A DNA stretch of 64,000 bases from Strix aluco (taxonomy: Eukaryota; Chordata; Aves; Strigiformes; Strigidae). Below the pieces are notes generated by a model. The model was not told the DNA's origin, ran no database searches, and saw only the letters and a list, made by a program, of their open reading frames with translations. A program made the translations under genes and the position numbers. The stretch spans positions 23,650,029 through 23,714,028 of the forward strand of contig NC_133933.1 in assembly GCF_031877795.1 (NCBI RefSeq). Direction: 5' to 3'. This document shows, piece after piece, positions 51,201 through 64,000 of this stretch (position 1 is the first letter of the stretch; each line of letters opens with the position of its first letter).

Positions 51201-53488
51201 GAGCAATTACACTTCTCGGGCTGTGTGGGAGGGACAGCCTGTCCAGGCAGCACATTGGGATGGGGACGCCATGGTTTGACACCATGCACCCCCTGCGATG
51301 GCAGCACAGGCAGTTTGGGGAAGGAGAGGATGCCTCTGCTCACCCACTGCCCGAGCCAGGGGGACGCAGCGGCTGTTAGAAGGCACCTTTCTCCATCACA
51401 GCACGTCTTGTGCTGAGGGAGGATTTCTTCCTCCTGGCTGATCACACAGGTTGGGTGCATAGGGGAGTGAGAAGGTGCTCCCTGTCCCAGGCTCTGCGTG
51501 GCACAGGTAGCCTGAGACAGTAGCCTGGCTCCTAAGGGGGATTTCACACCCAAAATAAGCCCTGTTCTCACTGTGATTCCCATTGACTTCAATAGGAAAA
51601 TACGAGTCTATGAGTTTTGCTGTTCCTGGGGGACCCTGTTTGCTCTTCCCAAGGGAGAGCTGATAGACCAAGGTGTACTCGGCAGCAGGAGGCTTGGCCC
51701 CAGTCTTGGAAGCTGGCTGCACCCCTTAAGCGAAAGATATTCCAGTGCTGGTCATTACCGTGAATTGACCTAAATACCCTGGTTTGTCAATTCCTCAGCA
51801 ACTAGAGACAAAGCAACAGACGAGTTGGGGGAAAGGCAGAAATTGTGCAAGTACGTACTATAGAAAAATGACATGTCAAGGGGAAAAAAAACACCCTCCT
51901 GGAAAAACAGTGCAAGACACTTCAGTGTTCCTCTTCCTGGCTTTCCCACAGCTGCTGTGGAAACGCAAGGACATACGGCAGAATAGTAATCAAGTGACTC
52001 TCGGTACATTGTGAAACCTCTTCTTTCAAAAGGCAGAGCAGCTTGCTCAGAATAAGAGACTTCCATTAACCTGTGCAAAATGGCAAGAGCTTTTGGAAAA
52101 AGCTAACGGCATTGCTGCTGACAGGTGATTTTTTTAATCGATTTATTTGTTTGACACACAATGGCTGTAACACATTTCTGAAAGGAGCCAAGTTTAGATA
52201 GGGTTGGTGTCAGCCAAGGGCCTGTGAGACCCTTGCATATTTCTCTTTGAGATGTTCCAAGGCACAAGCTGACAACAGCAATCCTGATCTGTTCCTATAA
52301 AAATCAATTAAATTAAATATGCTTTTATTCCCTTTTCTAGCTGTCACTGTGATCAGGAAGTCTCTGTGTAACAGAAACCATGACCACATGGCTATGGTGA
52401 TGCATGCAAGCCCCGTGAATGTATATCTTTATGCTGACTGTGTTTATGTATTTTAGTCCTTCCTCCCACCGTGTTTATCTTAAAAGCTCCTAAGCTTATG
52501 AGCTTGTGAGTAGTATCACCAATTTAGTATCAATATAATGTCTAGCGTATTAGGGCCCTGCTTGCTTGTTGTTGAAGAGTGACTCTAGTAATGCCTATCG
52601 TTGCCCAGGGAAGTGCTTAGCACGCCAGGTAAGCTGTCAAAGGATGGAGCCTCCTTCAGCCCTGCCATGGGAAGACTAGGAGGAAGAGGAGAATGAGGTG
52701 GACACCTCTGTGTTTCCACTCTCAGAGCACCCTGCTCAGCAGGCCTGACAGCACGGCGTGTTTTGTCTGCTGGGATGAGATGAGGATCCGCTGGTGCCAG
52801 GCTGGCTAAGCAGAGCTTCACACTCTTCGTAGATGGAGGCTGTGCACTCCAAGGAGTTCACAAAGCACCACTCTGTTTGGTAGCTTGTCTTCTATCTACT
52901 CGTGTGGCCTTCTCGGGGAATAAGCGGCATTTTTATGGGCTCCCACCCACGGAGGCTAAGTCAAGATGTTGCCACAACCCAATGGGAGACAAGCAGTGCT
53001 ATTTCAAATCCATTTTGATCAGCACTTTTAAACTCATTGGGAAGGGTTTCTTCTCTGTGCACGTTCTCCATGACTGACAGCATAAGAATTATATGGCACA
53101 TAGCAGATCCTTTTCATAGAGGGACTTACTTGCTAGCACAGCTGCTGTCTCTTGCATATTTTGTTTCTCAAACAATTTCACACTGAAAGCATTCATAAAA
53201 AGTGGAAAAAAGCCCAAAGCATTTCCAAGGTGCAGGAAGAGCAAACATTAGGTCCATCATCCTTAGGGTTCCCAGCTCTGGAAACAGCCAGGTTTCATCC
53301 CCTTGTGAAGGGAATCACAGGATGTCAGGAGCCTGGCTGGTTGGACCCTTCGGATGTTAAGCTGAATGTCCGCAGAGTGAAGTTCCCGGACCAGTGGAAA
53401 CTTTACAGTTTTGTCTTTACCTTTTTAGAGCCTTGCAATGACAAAAACTAATCAAACCATAGTCAGCCACCTGTCTCATATTTTCCAT

Positions 53489-53639
53489 ATTATTTCTATA
53501 ATGTGTTAGGACAGATTTGCATGTGAAGAAAATATTAGCGCAGCACTGAGCTCTCACATGCCATGCGATGACTGAAAGCCAGTGCTGAGCTAATGTTTTC
53601 TTTACATGTAAATCTGTCCTAACTCACTAGAGAAATAAT
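53489..53639 (+). repeat. Near-perfect inverted repeat / hairpin
   Basis: The left arm 53489-53548 and right arm 53580-53639 are reverse complements at 53 of 60 positions, with a 31-nt centre. In the inner 44 nt there are 4 differences. In plus-strand RNA, 3 of these become G-U pairs and only one is a true mismatch. The arms contain GTTAGGACAGATTT and CAGCACTG. It could be a palindromic MITE-like relic, an ancient conserved hairpin repeat, or an RNA hairpin in the ITPKB pre-mRNA. Confidence 0.9.
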
Positions 53640-55507
53640 GGCATCTATGTATGATGTTAAATGTCATCTCAGCTAAGCTTAGTCTTCTGTAATTGTTAGA
53701 GATTATTTTGTTTATACTAGTAGGTAAATTTGTGAAGTAAATTTGACCTGCTTTCTTCCAATGAAGCCCAGCCAAGCTTTCTAAAAAAGATATGTTAATA
53801 TTTAACAGACACTGAGAACTAAACGTTAATGTTTTCAAATCACTGAGTAACTTTGCAGCCTAATCCCTATTCTCAAATGTTACTTTTCGGGGAATGTGGG
53901 CTTCCACACTTGTTGGGTCACTTGAAATTGCCCTTTTAGGGAATTCACCTTGCTCAGCCTCGTTGGATGTCTCCTCGGGATAAGTCTTCTCCTAAGGCAC
54001 CTTTCTTCTCTGTTGACTCTGGTGGGATCTTGAGGACTAGCCCAGGAGTGTGCTTAAGACAGAGGAATCTGCTTCTAAAGTACTCGTTAATGTCTTTATA
54101 AAATTTTATCTGAATTTCATTCTTATTTATACACACAAAAAGCCAGGTCATGCATAGCCTGCGCAATGGCTGCAAGTAGTTCAGGAAGCTGCTCCAGTCT
54201 GAGGTCTACCAGCTTCAAAAGCAAGTGCCTCTGTTTTGGCTTTTAAATCAGTGTTTAGGCAGCAAAATGTGTGATTTGCTCTGTAACAGGGATGATCACC
54301 CACCAGTGCCTTTCAGCGTGAGTTGTTGTGGGTATGTTCCGAAGCTCAAGGTCTCCAGCTGCAAGTTTCAGTCTGGGTGTATGTGCCATGAATGCGTTCA
54401 GAATTGGTGGAAGCTTTTGGAAAACGTAGATTGCAGCTTCTTCTTTCCCAGCCATGGTGGGAGTTCACCACCAGAGAGCTGCTGTCACGGCTGCGTGCCT
54501 GTGGAGACGCTCACTGCTGTAGTCAGCCATGGGTTGCGTTAACTGAGTGCCGGCATTTTCTGACCTAAGTTTCTTAGAGATTGGCAAAATTTGAGTCTGA
54601 AGCTGCTGCAAGCTGCTAAGACCCGTATTAGCCTTTTCCCTCTCACGATATTTATTTCAATGTTATCATACATTTCATCCATGAGAAGAAAGAAGTGAGT
54701 TTTTTATAGTAAAGAACATTCTTTTCATTAATGACATGGAAAAAGAGACAGCCTAGTAGAAGGAATTCAATTATTCCTTTCAGATCTAAGATTTATTGCT
54801 AGCTGAAACACAAGGATTCCTTTTGGAATGAGAACTAGGGGGGTAAAACAGCAAGTGCTTAGCACTTACAACTTCTGCTTGTAAGCAGTACAGTGTATTA
54901 TCTGATCAGCACTACACAACAGGAACTGCATTAGCATTCAGCACTGTTGTGGTTTTAAGTAATAGTAAAGCATCCCTCGTCTCCCTGAAAGACATATATA
55001 GGCTCTGGAGTGACATACCAACAGACATTTTAACGAGTTTGATTCAAAGGACAGAATCAGATTGTCCCTTCACTGTTTGCTTCACACATTTGATTTGCAG
55101 AGAGGTTGGCACCTGCAGTTGCTGTGGTGTCGACCTCACTGAATTGATGTGAGTTTTGCCTAGGGTTTCATCCTTGGCTTCTGGGCTTTCATCCTTGACT
55201 TTAAGTCTTGTACTTGAGGTTTTGGAAGATAGGGCTCTTGGACTGTGTGAAGCAGAGGAAGGTCTCAGCCTGTAGTCTTCACTGTCATGAAACTCCTCTC
55301 AGCCTGAATGCTTTGGGCTTTGCCTGAATGAACACCGATACATCAGCACCAGGAATAATCAGCATAATGTCTTGGTAGGTTGGCTATGCCAGGGAGCAGG
55401 CCCAACCCTCTCCCTGCCATCAGTGTTTGCAGAAGGGGCCATCAGAAATATGGCACCGAGTGGAAGTTAGCAGAGGGCTAAACAGCAGCAGCACCTACCT
55501 TCAGCAT

Positions 55508-55533
55508 CACCTCCTCCTCCTCCTCCTCCTCCC
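55508..55533 (+). repeat. CTC trinucleotide microsatellite
   Basis: About eight CTC units in the ITPKB intron, followed by CCCCTTCGC. Confidence 0.85.
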
Positions 55534-58500
55534 CCTTCGCTTCCTGTCCCTTTGCCCTTGCTTGGGCAATTTGTCTGCAGCAAGATAGAATCAAAGAACC
55601 CTCTTCCTCTGCTAAACAATTCGCTCCTTTTGTTAGGGTCAGATAAAATGCTGATAAAAGCTGTTGTAGCTCCCCTGAAGCCAGCAGGAGTGTGCTGCAG
55701 TTTTGATCCTTGATGGTTTTTCGCCTTGCTCTCCCCTGCATGTATCCAGTTACATCTTGTGGTAAATCCAATGTTAAACTGAATTAATGAAGCAGAGACA
55801 TGGGGGTTTTGCCTGTTGATAGATACAGTGCTTCAGAGCCTTTGGGGACAGGAGTTTTATAAATGGAAAGATCTGCAGGGTGACTTTTTGGAAAGAGCGT
55901 TTTAGGATTGGGTGTTTTTTTCTCGTTTCTCACTAAGCCATCTCCAATCTCTGCTGCTTGGGAAAAGGGCAGGAGTGGAGCCTGGCCTTCAGCTCACTGC
56001 TGAGCCTTGTTCATTGCAGCTGTACTTTGACAAGGTGTTTGGAGAGGCGTAGGAATAGCTTTTATCCCATTGAGCTAAACGCATTCAGAGCATTTTCAAT
56101 AAATGGGTACTTAAATACAATAGTCGAGGGAGCCCATGTGCACCCCTCAAAAGAGAGAAGACCAGGGCGCCGAGGAGGAGCTGGGGTGAGGGGGAGGTGA
56201 GCAGGCTCCTTCTCGCCATGTGGAGCATGGGAATTGCTCTGCCGGCAGCCTCAAGCCCCGTTAGATATCCAGGGGCATCCTCCCACTGCAAGCAAGGTAC
56301 AGAGCAGCCGGGGGAGAATTAGCAACATGTCCAAATGTAATATGGTTGTTATTATGGGTAATATATATTTAACACTCTGCAGGGACCATTCAAGCCTGCA
56401 TCTGTAGGAAGGGGAAAAAAGTCAGGTTTGCTTTTTTGGCAGACTGCAGATCAGAGAGTCCAATCTGCAATCTCTCTTGGTATGTTTTATGTGGGTGGGT
56501 TTTGTTAAGTTACAGGCAAAGTTATTGCACCCCTAGGCTGCTCACATTAAATGTTTCTCCAATTTTAGCAACATTCTTTCCAGGCTCAGCTACATTTGTT
56601 TTTATCTTCTCTATGGCAATTGATGATCTAAGTCTAAAATGTATAACTCCACAGGATCTCCTGTTATATATTCCTTCCACAGCTGTAGCTGAATCAGGAC
56701 AGTATAATCCAATGACATGTTGTAATGCCTAATGCTTTCTTTAATACATTCCAGATTAAAGGAGTCAGCAAAGTTCACATATCCAAAGTAATAAATTTAA
56801 ACAATAATAACGACAAATCCCGAACCATGATTGTATCTTGAAAGTGTTGGGGGTTTTTTTTCCTCCTATCTTCTCTGGTCTGGCTAAAGTCTGTTTGTAG
56901 GAAACTCAACAGGACAGATAAAAGATGATGAGACAAACAACTTAATCCCTTAATAATGTCAAGTGGAAAATCCAACAACAGATTGGCAAGGAACTCAAAT
57001 AACAACTGCAAAGTGGCCCTTACTGAGGACTACAGACCTAGTTTAAAAGGCTGAGCTTGGGATATAATTAGAGATAAACCTGAATCAGTGCCCACAGATT
57101 CAAACATTTCTTTGAACTCTGAAATGAAACCCAATTCCCTTTTTTTCTTTTTTTTTTTTTTTTTTATCCACGCATGCATAGTGTCAGCTTAGCTCCATTG
57201 AAGCCGGTTTGGCATCACCTCGTACCTCATGCTGCCCTTGGTACCCATACAGAGTGACCATGAAAGGCCCCAGGGTGGTATTTCCATCTCTGGGTGCTGT
57301 TGCGGATGGGAGCGTGGGATAGCAGCGAGTGTGCGCTGCCCAGGTAGGTGCCTGTCACGGCAGCACAAGGAGGAGGAGGAGAGCTGAGCGCCGCTTGCTG
57401 GCACCGCGCTGGCCCCCAAGTCCCACCATCTCACGCTGCTATTGCTGGGGACTGGCACACAGCTGCACCCCCACGCAGCAAACCCCATTCCTGCTGCTTA
57501 GGGCAGTCTCGGGCTGCCGTTAATAGAGACGTCTTGAAAGCAAGGCGTGTGGTCACAGAAGTAGGAGGCACTTGGAAATGCAATTGCCAAGCAGTTTCAG
57601 AAAGAGCATGTTAATTATTATCTCCTCAGAGCTGTATTTATTTAGAGCTGACAGCCCTTCACCCTGGGGTTTCCTGGTGGGAATGTCTTACTGGGGTGGA
57701 GACCAGGGCGTCCAGAAAGGAAACAAAGGAAAGAGATTTTAGAACTGTGCCTTATCTCTATCCACCTGAATTACTGTTGTATTTTAAAAGAATATGTGAA
57801 ACCCATTGTTTGAAAAAACCCTGACAAGTGTGCTCTCCCAGCTCCATTGTTTTAATGTTCTCCTAGGAATTTGTATATAAAATGTTCCCAATCCAGTTTA
57901 TCTCTCTCTGCTTGACAAATCCTGTGTTTCCCTTCCGTACTTATAGCAGAGTGGGAACTAACCTTGATCTTTTTGCAGAGCCAACAGAATTGCCTTGTCG
58001 GGTGTCACGTTGCCACCTTCACACACAAACAGTGCGTGTCACAGTTTTTGAGCAAGATGTACCACCACTGAAAAAAAGTCTGCATAAAGCTCATATGTTC
58101 AAGATGAATTTTTGGAAAAGCATCTCTGAACTGAACCAGACCCTCTTTCGGAGGAGGGAGCAACTAATGTTGTCTGGCTCTCGTGGAAGGCCCCTTGCAC
58201 AGAAGGTTGAAATAAATGGTCCAAAGCCAGAGATACAGCTCAGCTCCTCCACCGTTAGCAGCCCACCATCTATGGCTCACCTCAAGGAAAAAAGTCTTGG
58301 CCTCTCTCCTCATGTCTCTGTTTTCTCATGTTACCCTTCATTGCTGGAATGGCTTTTTCAAGCCAAGGAAGGCAGTGTGGGAGTCTAGGTGGTCAGAAGT
58401 GACCATAACATTGAACAGGTGCTGGGCCAGTAATGAGAGGGAAATGCAGAGGTAGCACAATGCCACCTTGTCTGTTCTTGTCTGTCTCCATATTGTACAG

Positions 58501-61500
58501 CCTGAGCAGCTCTGATATTGGGTCTTTGAGCTTTTGGGCAACTTAAAGGCAGTTACAGACCTTAGGTTTGTTCTTGTGGATGGGAACCCTTCCCAGAAGG
58601 GAGAAAGCTCAGAGGAGCCTGCTTAATGTAGGCTGATCTCATGCTTGAGCATACGCAGGAGTTGACCTTTCAGTACTGAAATAAGAAATGATGGGAATAG
58701 AATAAATCACAGCCTTGAAAGAAAAGCCAAGTAGCTTAGATTTGCACCTCAGGAGAAGGAGTCAAGGTGGGGAGGCTGAGAGAGCTGCAGAGCGGCCAAA
58801 CGACAGATTCGTAAAGTGATCTTTCAGCAATAGGTTTGGTGGATCTTTGCAGAGCAAGCCTGCAGAGGAAAGGCTATTGAGATGTGAAATTGAGATGTGA
58901 GGTGATAAGTCCCGGAGGTGAATTTTAGTTGGGTGGGTAGGTTGGAAAGGGATGTTATCCTGAAAAAATCTTAAGGATTTACAGATAGGTTGGATGTGAG
59001 GACTGAGAGAAAGACATCCAAGTTTTCCACTTGCTAAAAGTTTCAGGGTAGGAGCAAAACACTCACAAATGAGACCAGTAACATTTACGATCACATTGCG
59101 AAGGCATAAATTGTTCTATGAATTGCCAGGCTGCAAAGAATCAAGTCTCTGTATTGCATTGCAAGCCTCAGAGCCATCATATTTCCATCAAAGCCAAAGC
59201 CAAATTTTTCATAAACTTGATAGGAGGCAGGTGTGAGCCCCTATGGTACATCCCCTTGACCTTCAGGGGCCTGGCGTTGAATGCAAGATTTTTCCAAGAG
59301 AACCAAAACTCGAAGCACTCCCCTAATATCCAGAAGCCACAGGCTGATGAGGAACTCCCTCTGTGTGGTGGATTCTGTTGGAGCCCAACTCCCTGTTCCA
59401 TCGCAGGAGAAGGTGGCTCAGGGCTTTTTCAGGGCAGCCACGGTGGAGGGTCGGGCTGCTCTGTGGCACAGAGCCTGTCACTGCCCGGAGAGATGCTGGG
59501 GTGTGCCCTCCTGGCTCACTCTTCCTCTGGACCATCTGTGCTGTGTCCCCAAGGCAGTCAGACCCCCAGCCCCGTCCAGACAAACCTTGGCGTGATAGAA
59601 GATTGTAGTTGCTGGCTGGAGCTGGAAGAACAGTTTTTTGGCAGAGAGTAGATTTTCCAGCAAATGTCAAGGGGGAGGGGGAGTCAAAATGATTCACAAA
59701 TTCAAACACATTTTCTGAATAGTTCTGGCCTAGAAAAAAATACAGAGGTGGGGGAAGAGGGAGGGATGTTAAAAATAGCAATGCATGTCATTCTGACACT
59801 TTCAGAATGAACTGTTTCATTTTGGGAATGGTTTGTTTATGTTTTGCAAGCATTTGAAATGTAGATTTTATTCAAAATGGCATTTTTCACTTAAAAGTTG
59901 ACCTCACTGGTAAAACACATTGAAAGAAGAAAAGAGAAAAGGTTTTTTAGAACTTACATAACCCAAAATGAAACACCTTCTTTTGCTTTGGCTCCAGATG
60001 AGACATTTCAGAGTTTTCCTTTCACAGCCCAACAATTTTAGCTGTGTTCAGCCCTACCTGAACATTTCCTCTCCCCTAGTTTTTTGTCTGAGCTCTGATG
60101 TAAAAAAATTCGTTCTCTGTCCAGCTCCCGTGCTGGCCAACCAAAGTCTAATGCCATGGAGCAAGTACTTTAGTTTAATCTGAGGTCAACCACACATTGC
60201 TGTGATTCAAACTGAAACCTGTGGTATCGAATGAATAAGAGCTGTAGGTTTTGTAGATAACTGGCAGCTTCTCCGGAAGATGCAATGTCGAACCTCATTT
60301 AGAAAAATAACCCAAACTCCTGGGGCCCTGAAATCTGATCTAGAAATCTTCAGAGAAGCTGGAGTTGCAGACAGCTGAATGGCAGACTTTCACTCCCCCG
60401 ACACTCACACTGGTCTCATTCAACTGATTCATTAAAGGGAAACGAGCAAACAGCTAGTAATTACTTTGCTGTAGCCAAAATGTGCTGCAGAGTTTGCCCA
60501 GACAGAGGGGAAGGAACACGCACGTTTGCTATACGATGAGCCGTCATCGAGGTGACTGTTCCCCTCCGTGTTTTGGGCCAGGTTGGGACACGTTGTCGTT
60601 TCCTCAGCTGAAGTCTATCCCTTGGCATCTGGAGCGGAGCCTCCTTTGCTGAGATTTGTCTTGACTATCTTCTGAACCCCTTTCCTCTGTGCCTTGGGAG
60701 GGTTTGGACACACAAGAGGGAGAAAAAAGATGCTGTGGTGTGGGACGGCAAACTTTCTAGCAGCAGCCCCTCCTGGGCAGGGGCCGTAGGAAAGACCTTT
60801 TCCATTTGTGGGAAGATCCTGGGTTTTACCGCAATAGGAAGGTTTGTAAGCATTTTCTGGCCCGCTGTAATTTTAGTGTTACTGAAGGGTGGATCTTACG
60901 GCGCGGATAGGATATGGCAGTTTTTATCATCGTGGTGTGTAGAGGCAAGGGGCTGGCAGTGGCCGAGCGGCAGAGCGGGCTGTGCTCCCTGCAGGCCCTG
61001 GCAGCGGTGGGAGCTGGGACGGCTCTGCTGCTCTCAGCGGTGGCTCAGGGTCCCCCACAATTAATGCCTGCAGCAGGATGGGGAATCGAGTCCAGTGTGC
61101 GTGTACCAGCTCTGCAGCTCCCTTGACCATGCATTTACTGTTAAAACACTGCCAACCCAAGCTCTCCCCAAACAATGAGGATTGCCTTAAAAACCACCAA
61201 ATGTTTCAGGGTTTTTTTTGGAAGTTCTGGCTTTGTTTGATTGTTTTCCTAGTTTCTATGCCTTTAACTCACACTTGGGACAATTTTTCAGTCTTTTATC
61301 TGCAAGCCAGAAGGCTAGAAATGTACTGTCTTTTTAAGAATGAAAGCTCAGAGCCTCAGCTGCTTGACTGCAAGAGCTGGGGGCTGTGAGAACAAGGTAG
61401 AGCTCACACTAAAACTGCAGGAGTGGGCAAACAGACTACTGAAATAGCTCTTCTCTCGGTCGAGAAATGGGCTGAATGGAAAGAAAGGCCAGAAGGGCAG

Positions 61501-64000
61501 AGCATGTAAGCCGATTCGGCTTTCCTGTAACAAACGGAGAACACCAGCGCTCCGTCCCCACCCCAGCCCAGACAAAAAGCCCATACACCACTAAAGTGAA
61601 ATCTGCCTTCCTGTTTGTACGTGTGTTGTGAGGCCTGGGATGGCAGGTGGCATTCGACTCTCGCATCTCCAACGAAATTCAAACTCATCTCCCAGGCGAA
61701 ATCTGGAGGTAGTGGTGCAGACAGAGATACTAGTGGTCACCAAAGAGCAAGGACCATACAAACTGCACACGGAGGCTCACACCACTTCCCTGTCAATCTT
61801 TTGTCTAAAATATAGTTTGAAAATGAATCACTTTTTCTACAGACAAAGGTGATTCAGAGATCTTTGACACAAGCAGCTGTCAAGAGACGGGAAAACAGCT
61901 CTGACTATGTTAATCTTAAAGCGCAGAACCTGCTGGCCAGCACTTCAGTGCAGACGGTAAGATTTTAGCAAAAATCTCAAATTTCCAACTAAATAATTGC
62001 ATTTGGACAATGATCTATGCAAGATCGTACACATCTTTTGACAAGGAATCTTAGGCTCTGACAGTGCTCAGAAAATACCGAGCAGGGTTGTTGAACCATC
62101 CTAAACCACCTTGTCATGGAATGGTGCAGAGGTGCTGTGTGAAGTGACAGTAAGTTCTCTAGCACTCTAACGGTGTCTGGATTTCAGTTGACACGTTCTC
62201 CAGTTTGCCTCTTGAATTAAGATGCTGCAGTGTTTACTTTTCTCCTTTGCAGCTGATAGGTATGTGTCTTTGCTCATCCAAGGGGAAAACAAGGATATTC
62301 TTCCTTTTCATGTGTCCTTAGAGCTAATACACGTTTAAAGGGAATAATCCCCAGAGCAAAGGCATGGACGTTGGGTGTATCCATGGGCTGCACACTTTTT
62401 TCTCAGGTGCTCCACCTGCAGGGTTAACTTCAGTGAAATCGCACCAGGAGGGCAGTTTTGAAGATTGTATACACCGTGCAGTCTTCTGGAGAGCAGCTGC
62501 CTTTGGAAAACCAGCTAAAACTACTGTTGGCGTAACAAACAGAATTAGAATATTTCCAAGATATAAAATTAAGGGAGAAAAGCAGCTTCGTCAGAAAACA
62601 GAGGCTTGCATAACAGCAACATTTTCCATATACTATGCAATTAAGTTACTTGCTTGGGAATTAAATTGCAAGTCAGTTTAGACAGCGTGGCCAGCTGTAA
62701 CATAACACACATTACAACACACATAGTGAATGTTATTACTTGGTGTCAGTGTTTATTGAAAAGAGTGGGGATTTCAGAAACAAGCTTTGGCCCAAGAAAT
62801 GCTAACAATGTGATGGCGCTTAATGTCTCTAAAGCAGCACAGCTAGCGTTAGAATTTTTGGGAAGAAATTCTCCAAAGATAAAATACTTTAGAAAATACC
62901 TGCTAATCCCTTTAAATCCCTAAGACATATTAATTTTCATATTGGGTAATGAAAAGCCACAGATTTCACCACTAATCTTGAAAATATCCTGCGGTTTTTG
63001 GAATAGCAAGGGAGACTCCAGGTGTAGGTTCAGTGGCTGATTTTGCAGTAGCAGTTCCAGCTGATCTCACTGGAAAGTCTTTATTTGCTGCTGTCTGCTG
63101 GTCCCTTGCTGTCTTCTTTTGCTACTGCAGGATCCAGGGCCAGTGAACAGTGCTCACTGACTCCTTGAACTATGCTTCCCTCTTATTTTTGTGAAGAATT
63201 GATGCTCTAGAATGTCACTTCATTTCAGTTGCAAGACTGGTATGAGATTGGGCAAAATCAACTCTGTTGGAGCTCCATAGAGTCTGGTGGGCTTGCACGA
63301 GGGATAAATCTGGTCCAGAGTAAGAACAACACGAAACACAGATGGGCTGGGTTCATGCATTGTTTATATAAATGGCTAGACCATGGAGAGCTGCCCGCAT
63401 TGCAAAATCCCCCTCCCAGCTGGCGCCATCAGGGATCCTTTGGAAAGCACAGCACAGGCAGACCAGCAACAAAATGTGGCACAAAGACTGAATTTCCCCT
63501 CTCTTCCTTGTGCCCAGAGTTGAGGACCATGTTGGCAGTGGTGCATGGGCTCAGCTCACCAGCTGTGCTGAACCGGCATCTCAGGGAGCAGGACAGGTCA
63601 GATTGCTGTGCCCTCCGCTGGAAATTATAAATACATTTTTGGAACAAAAATAGGAACCATCCACCAGAGCTATTTCTGATGACCTCAAAATAAAGCTAGA
63701 ATTTGAGATTTTTTTCTCTGTTTTCTTAGTGGGGCTGCTGAGCTCTCCAGCAGAACAGGAAGTAGGCTGAGGAGCTGTTTGAGTAACCAGAGTCGTCAGA
63801 TCAATGGAAAAAATGGTTTAAGTACACTTTGTGAAAGTGCAGCCAACAATTTTGAAATTACTGCAGTTTCTCTTCCTAGATCAGTGCTGTTGTTCATGCC
63901 AAGGGGACTTATGCCTACCACTGCTGTGTCTGTAAGCAAACAGAACGTTTCTTTTTGATGATGTACATGATGTGCACCCAGGGGTGAAGCAGAAATCTAT

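Larger units (their letters stand above)
48261..64000 (+). other. ITPKB: ITPKB intron (continues past window)
   Basis: This is the intron after the large N-terminal exon. I searched for the next exon (SKSWRKIKN) and did not find it. Contents recognised are a CTC microsatellite (55508-55533), a T-rich run (57139-57165) and a 151-bp inverted repeat (53489-53639). Stretches near 49880-49980, 51540-51600 and 63270-63320 (for example CATTGACTTCAATAGG) have the flavour of very old amniote repeats, but I cannot name a family. The longer open frames, such as 57882-58388, are not supported as genes. Confidence 0.75.

Noticed and set aside
51005..51592. 195-codon minus-strand open frame in the ITPKB intron
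   Set aside because: No recognisable domain, no exon boundaries, and Cys/His/Pro content consistent with chance translation.
57882..58388. 168-codon open frame in the ITPKB intron
   Set aside because: The sequence resembles no family I know, has no splice or promoter context, and lies in a moderately AT-rich intron where one such frame is expected by chance.

Overview
The window is nuclear DNA from a bird. The evidence is three CR1 LINE copies with avian-type 3' ends, two avian endogenous-retrovirus solo LTRs, and exons of two vertebrate genes separated by long introns. The LTR types suggest a neoavian, possibly passerine, bird, but that is inferred from memory of repeat families and cannot be proved here.

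Two protein-coding genes lie head to head. PSEN2 (presenilin-2) is on the minus strand. Nine consecutive coding exons can be read from the start codon at 10908 to the penultimate coding exon ending at 764. The last coding exon, carrying the PALP region, lies beyond the left edge. Its 5' noncoding exon and CpG-island promoter are near 15.7-16.2 kb. ITPKB (inositol-trisphosphate 3-kinase B) is on the plus strand. Its promoter, a CpG island and a noncoding first exon lie at about 44.6-46.5 kb, and the large N-terminal coding exon is at 47177-48260. The rest of the window (48261-64000) is its next intron, and the kinase domain lies beyond the right edge. This divergent order matches the human 1q42 neighbourhood as I recall it.

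The space between the two promoters (16.3-44.5 kb) holds a solo LTR with a clean 6-bp target duplication (16956-17359), CR1 copies (19333-19978 and 38280-40378), a second solo LTR (32470-33003), a pair of divergent CTCF-like motifs (21.2-21.4 kb), and a decayed heat-shock-factor-family gene on the minus strand (27200-29094). That gene keeps a recognisable DNA-binding domain and a GT-AG intron but has a stop at codon 5 and several frameshifts.

The most unusual non-genic signal is a near-perfect inverted repeat in the ITPKB intron (53489-53639; 60-nt arms, 53/60 matching). Three of the four differences in its inner 44 nt would be G-U pairs in the sense transcript. I saw no CRISPR array, tRNA, rRNA or bacterial-type system. 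This is ordinary vertebrate genome with a few observations worth checking.
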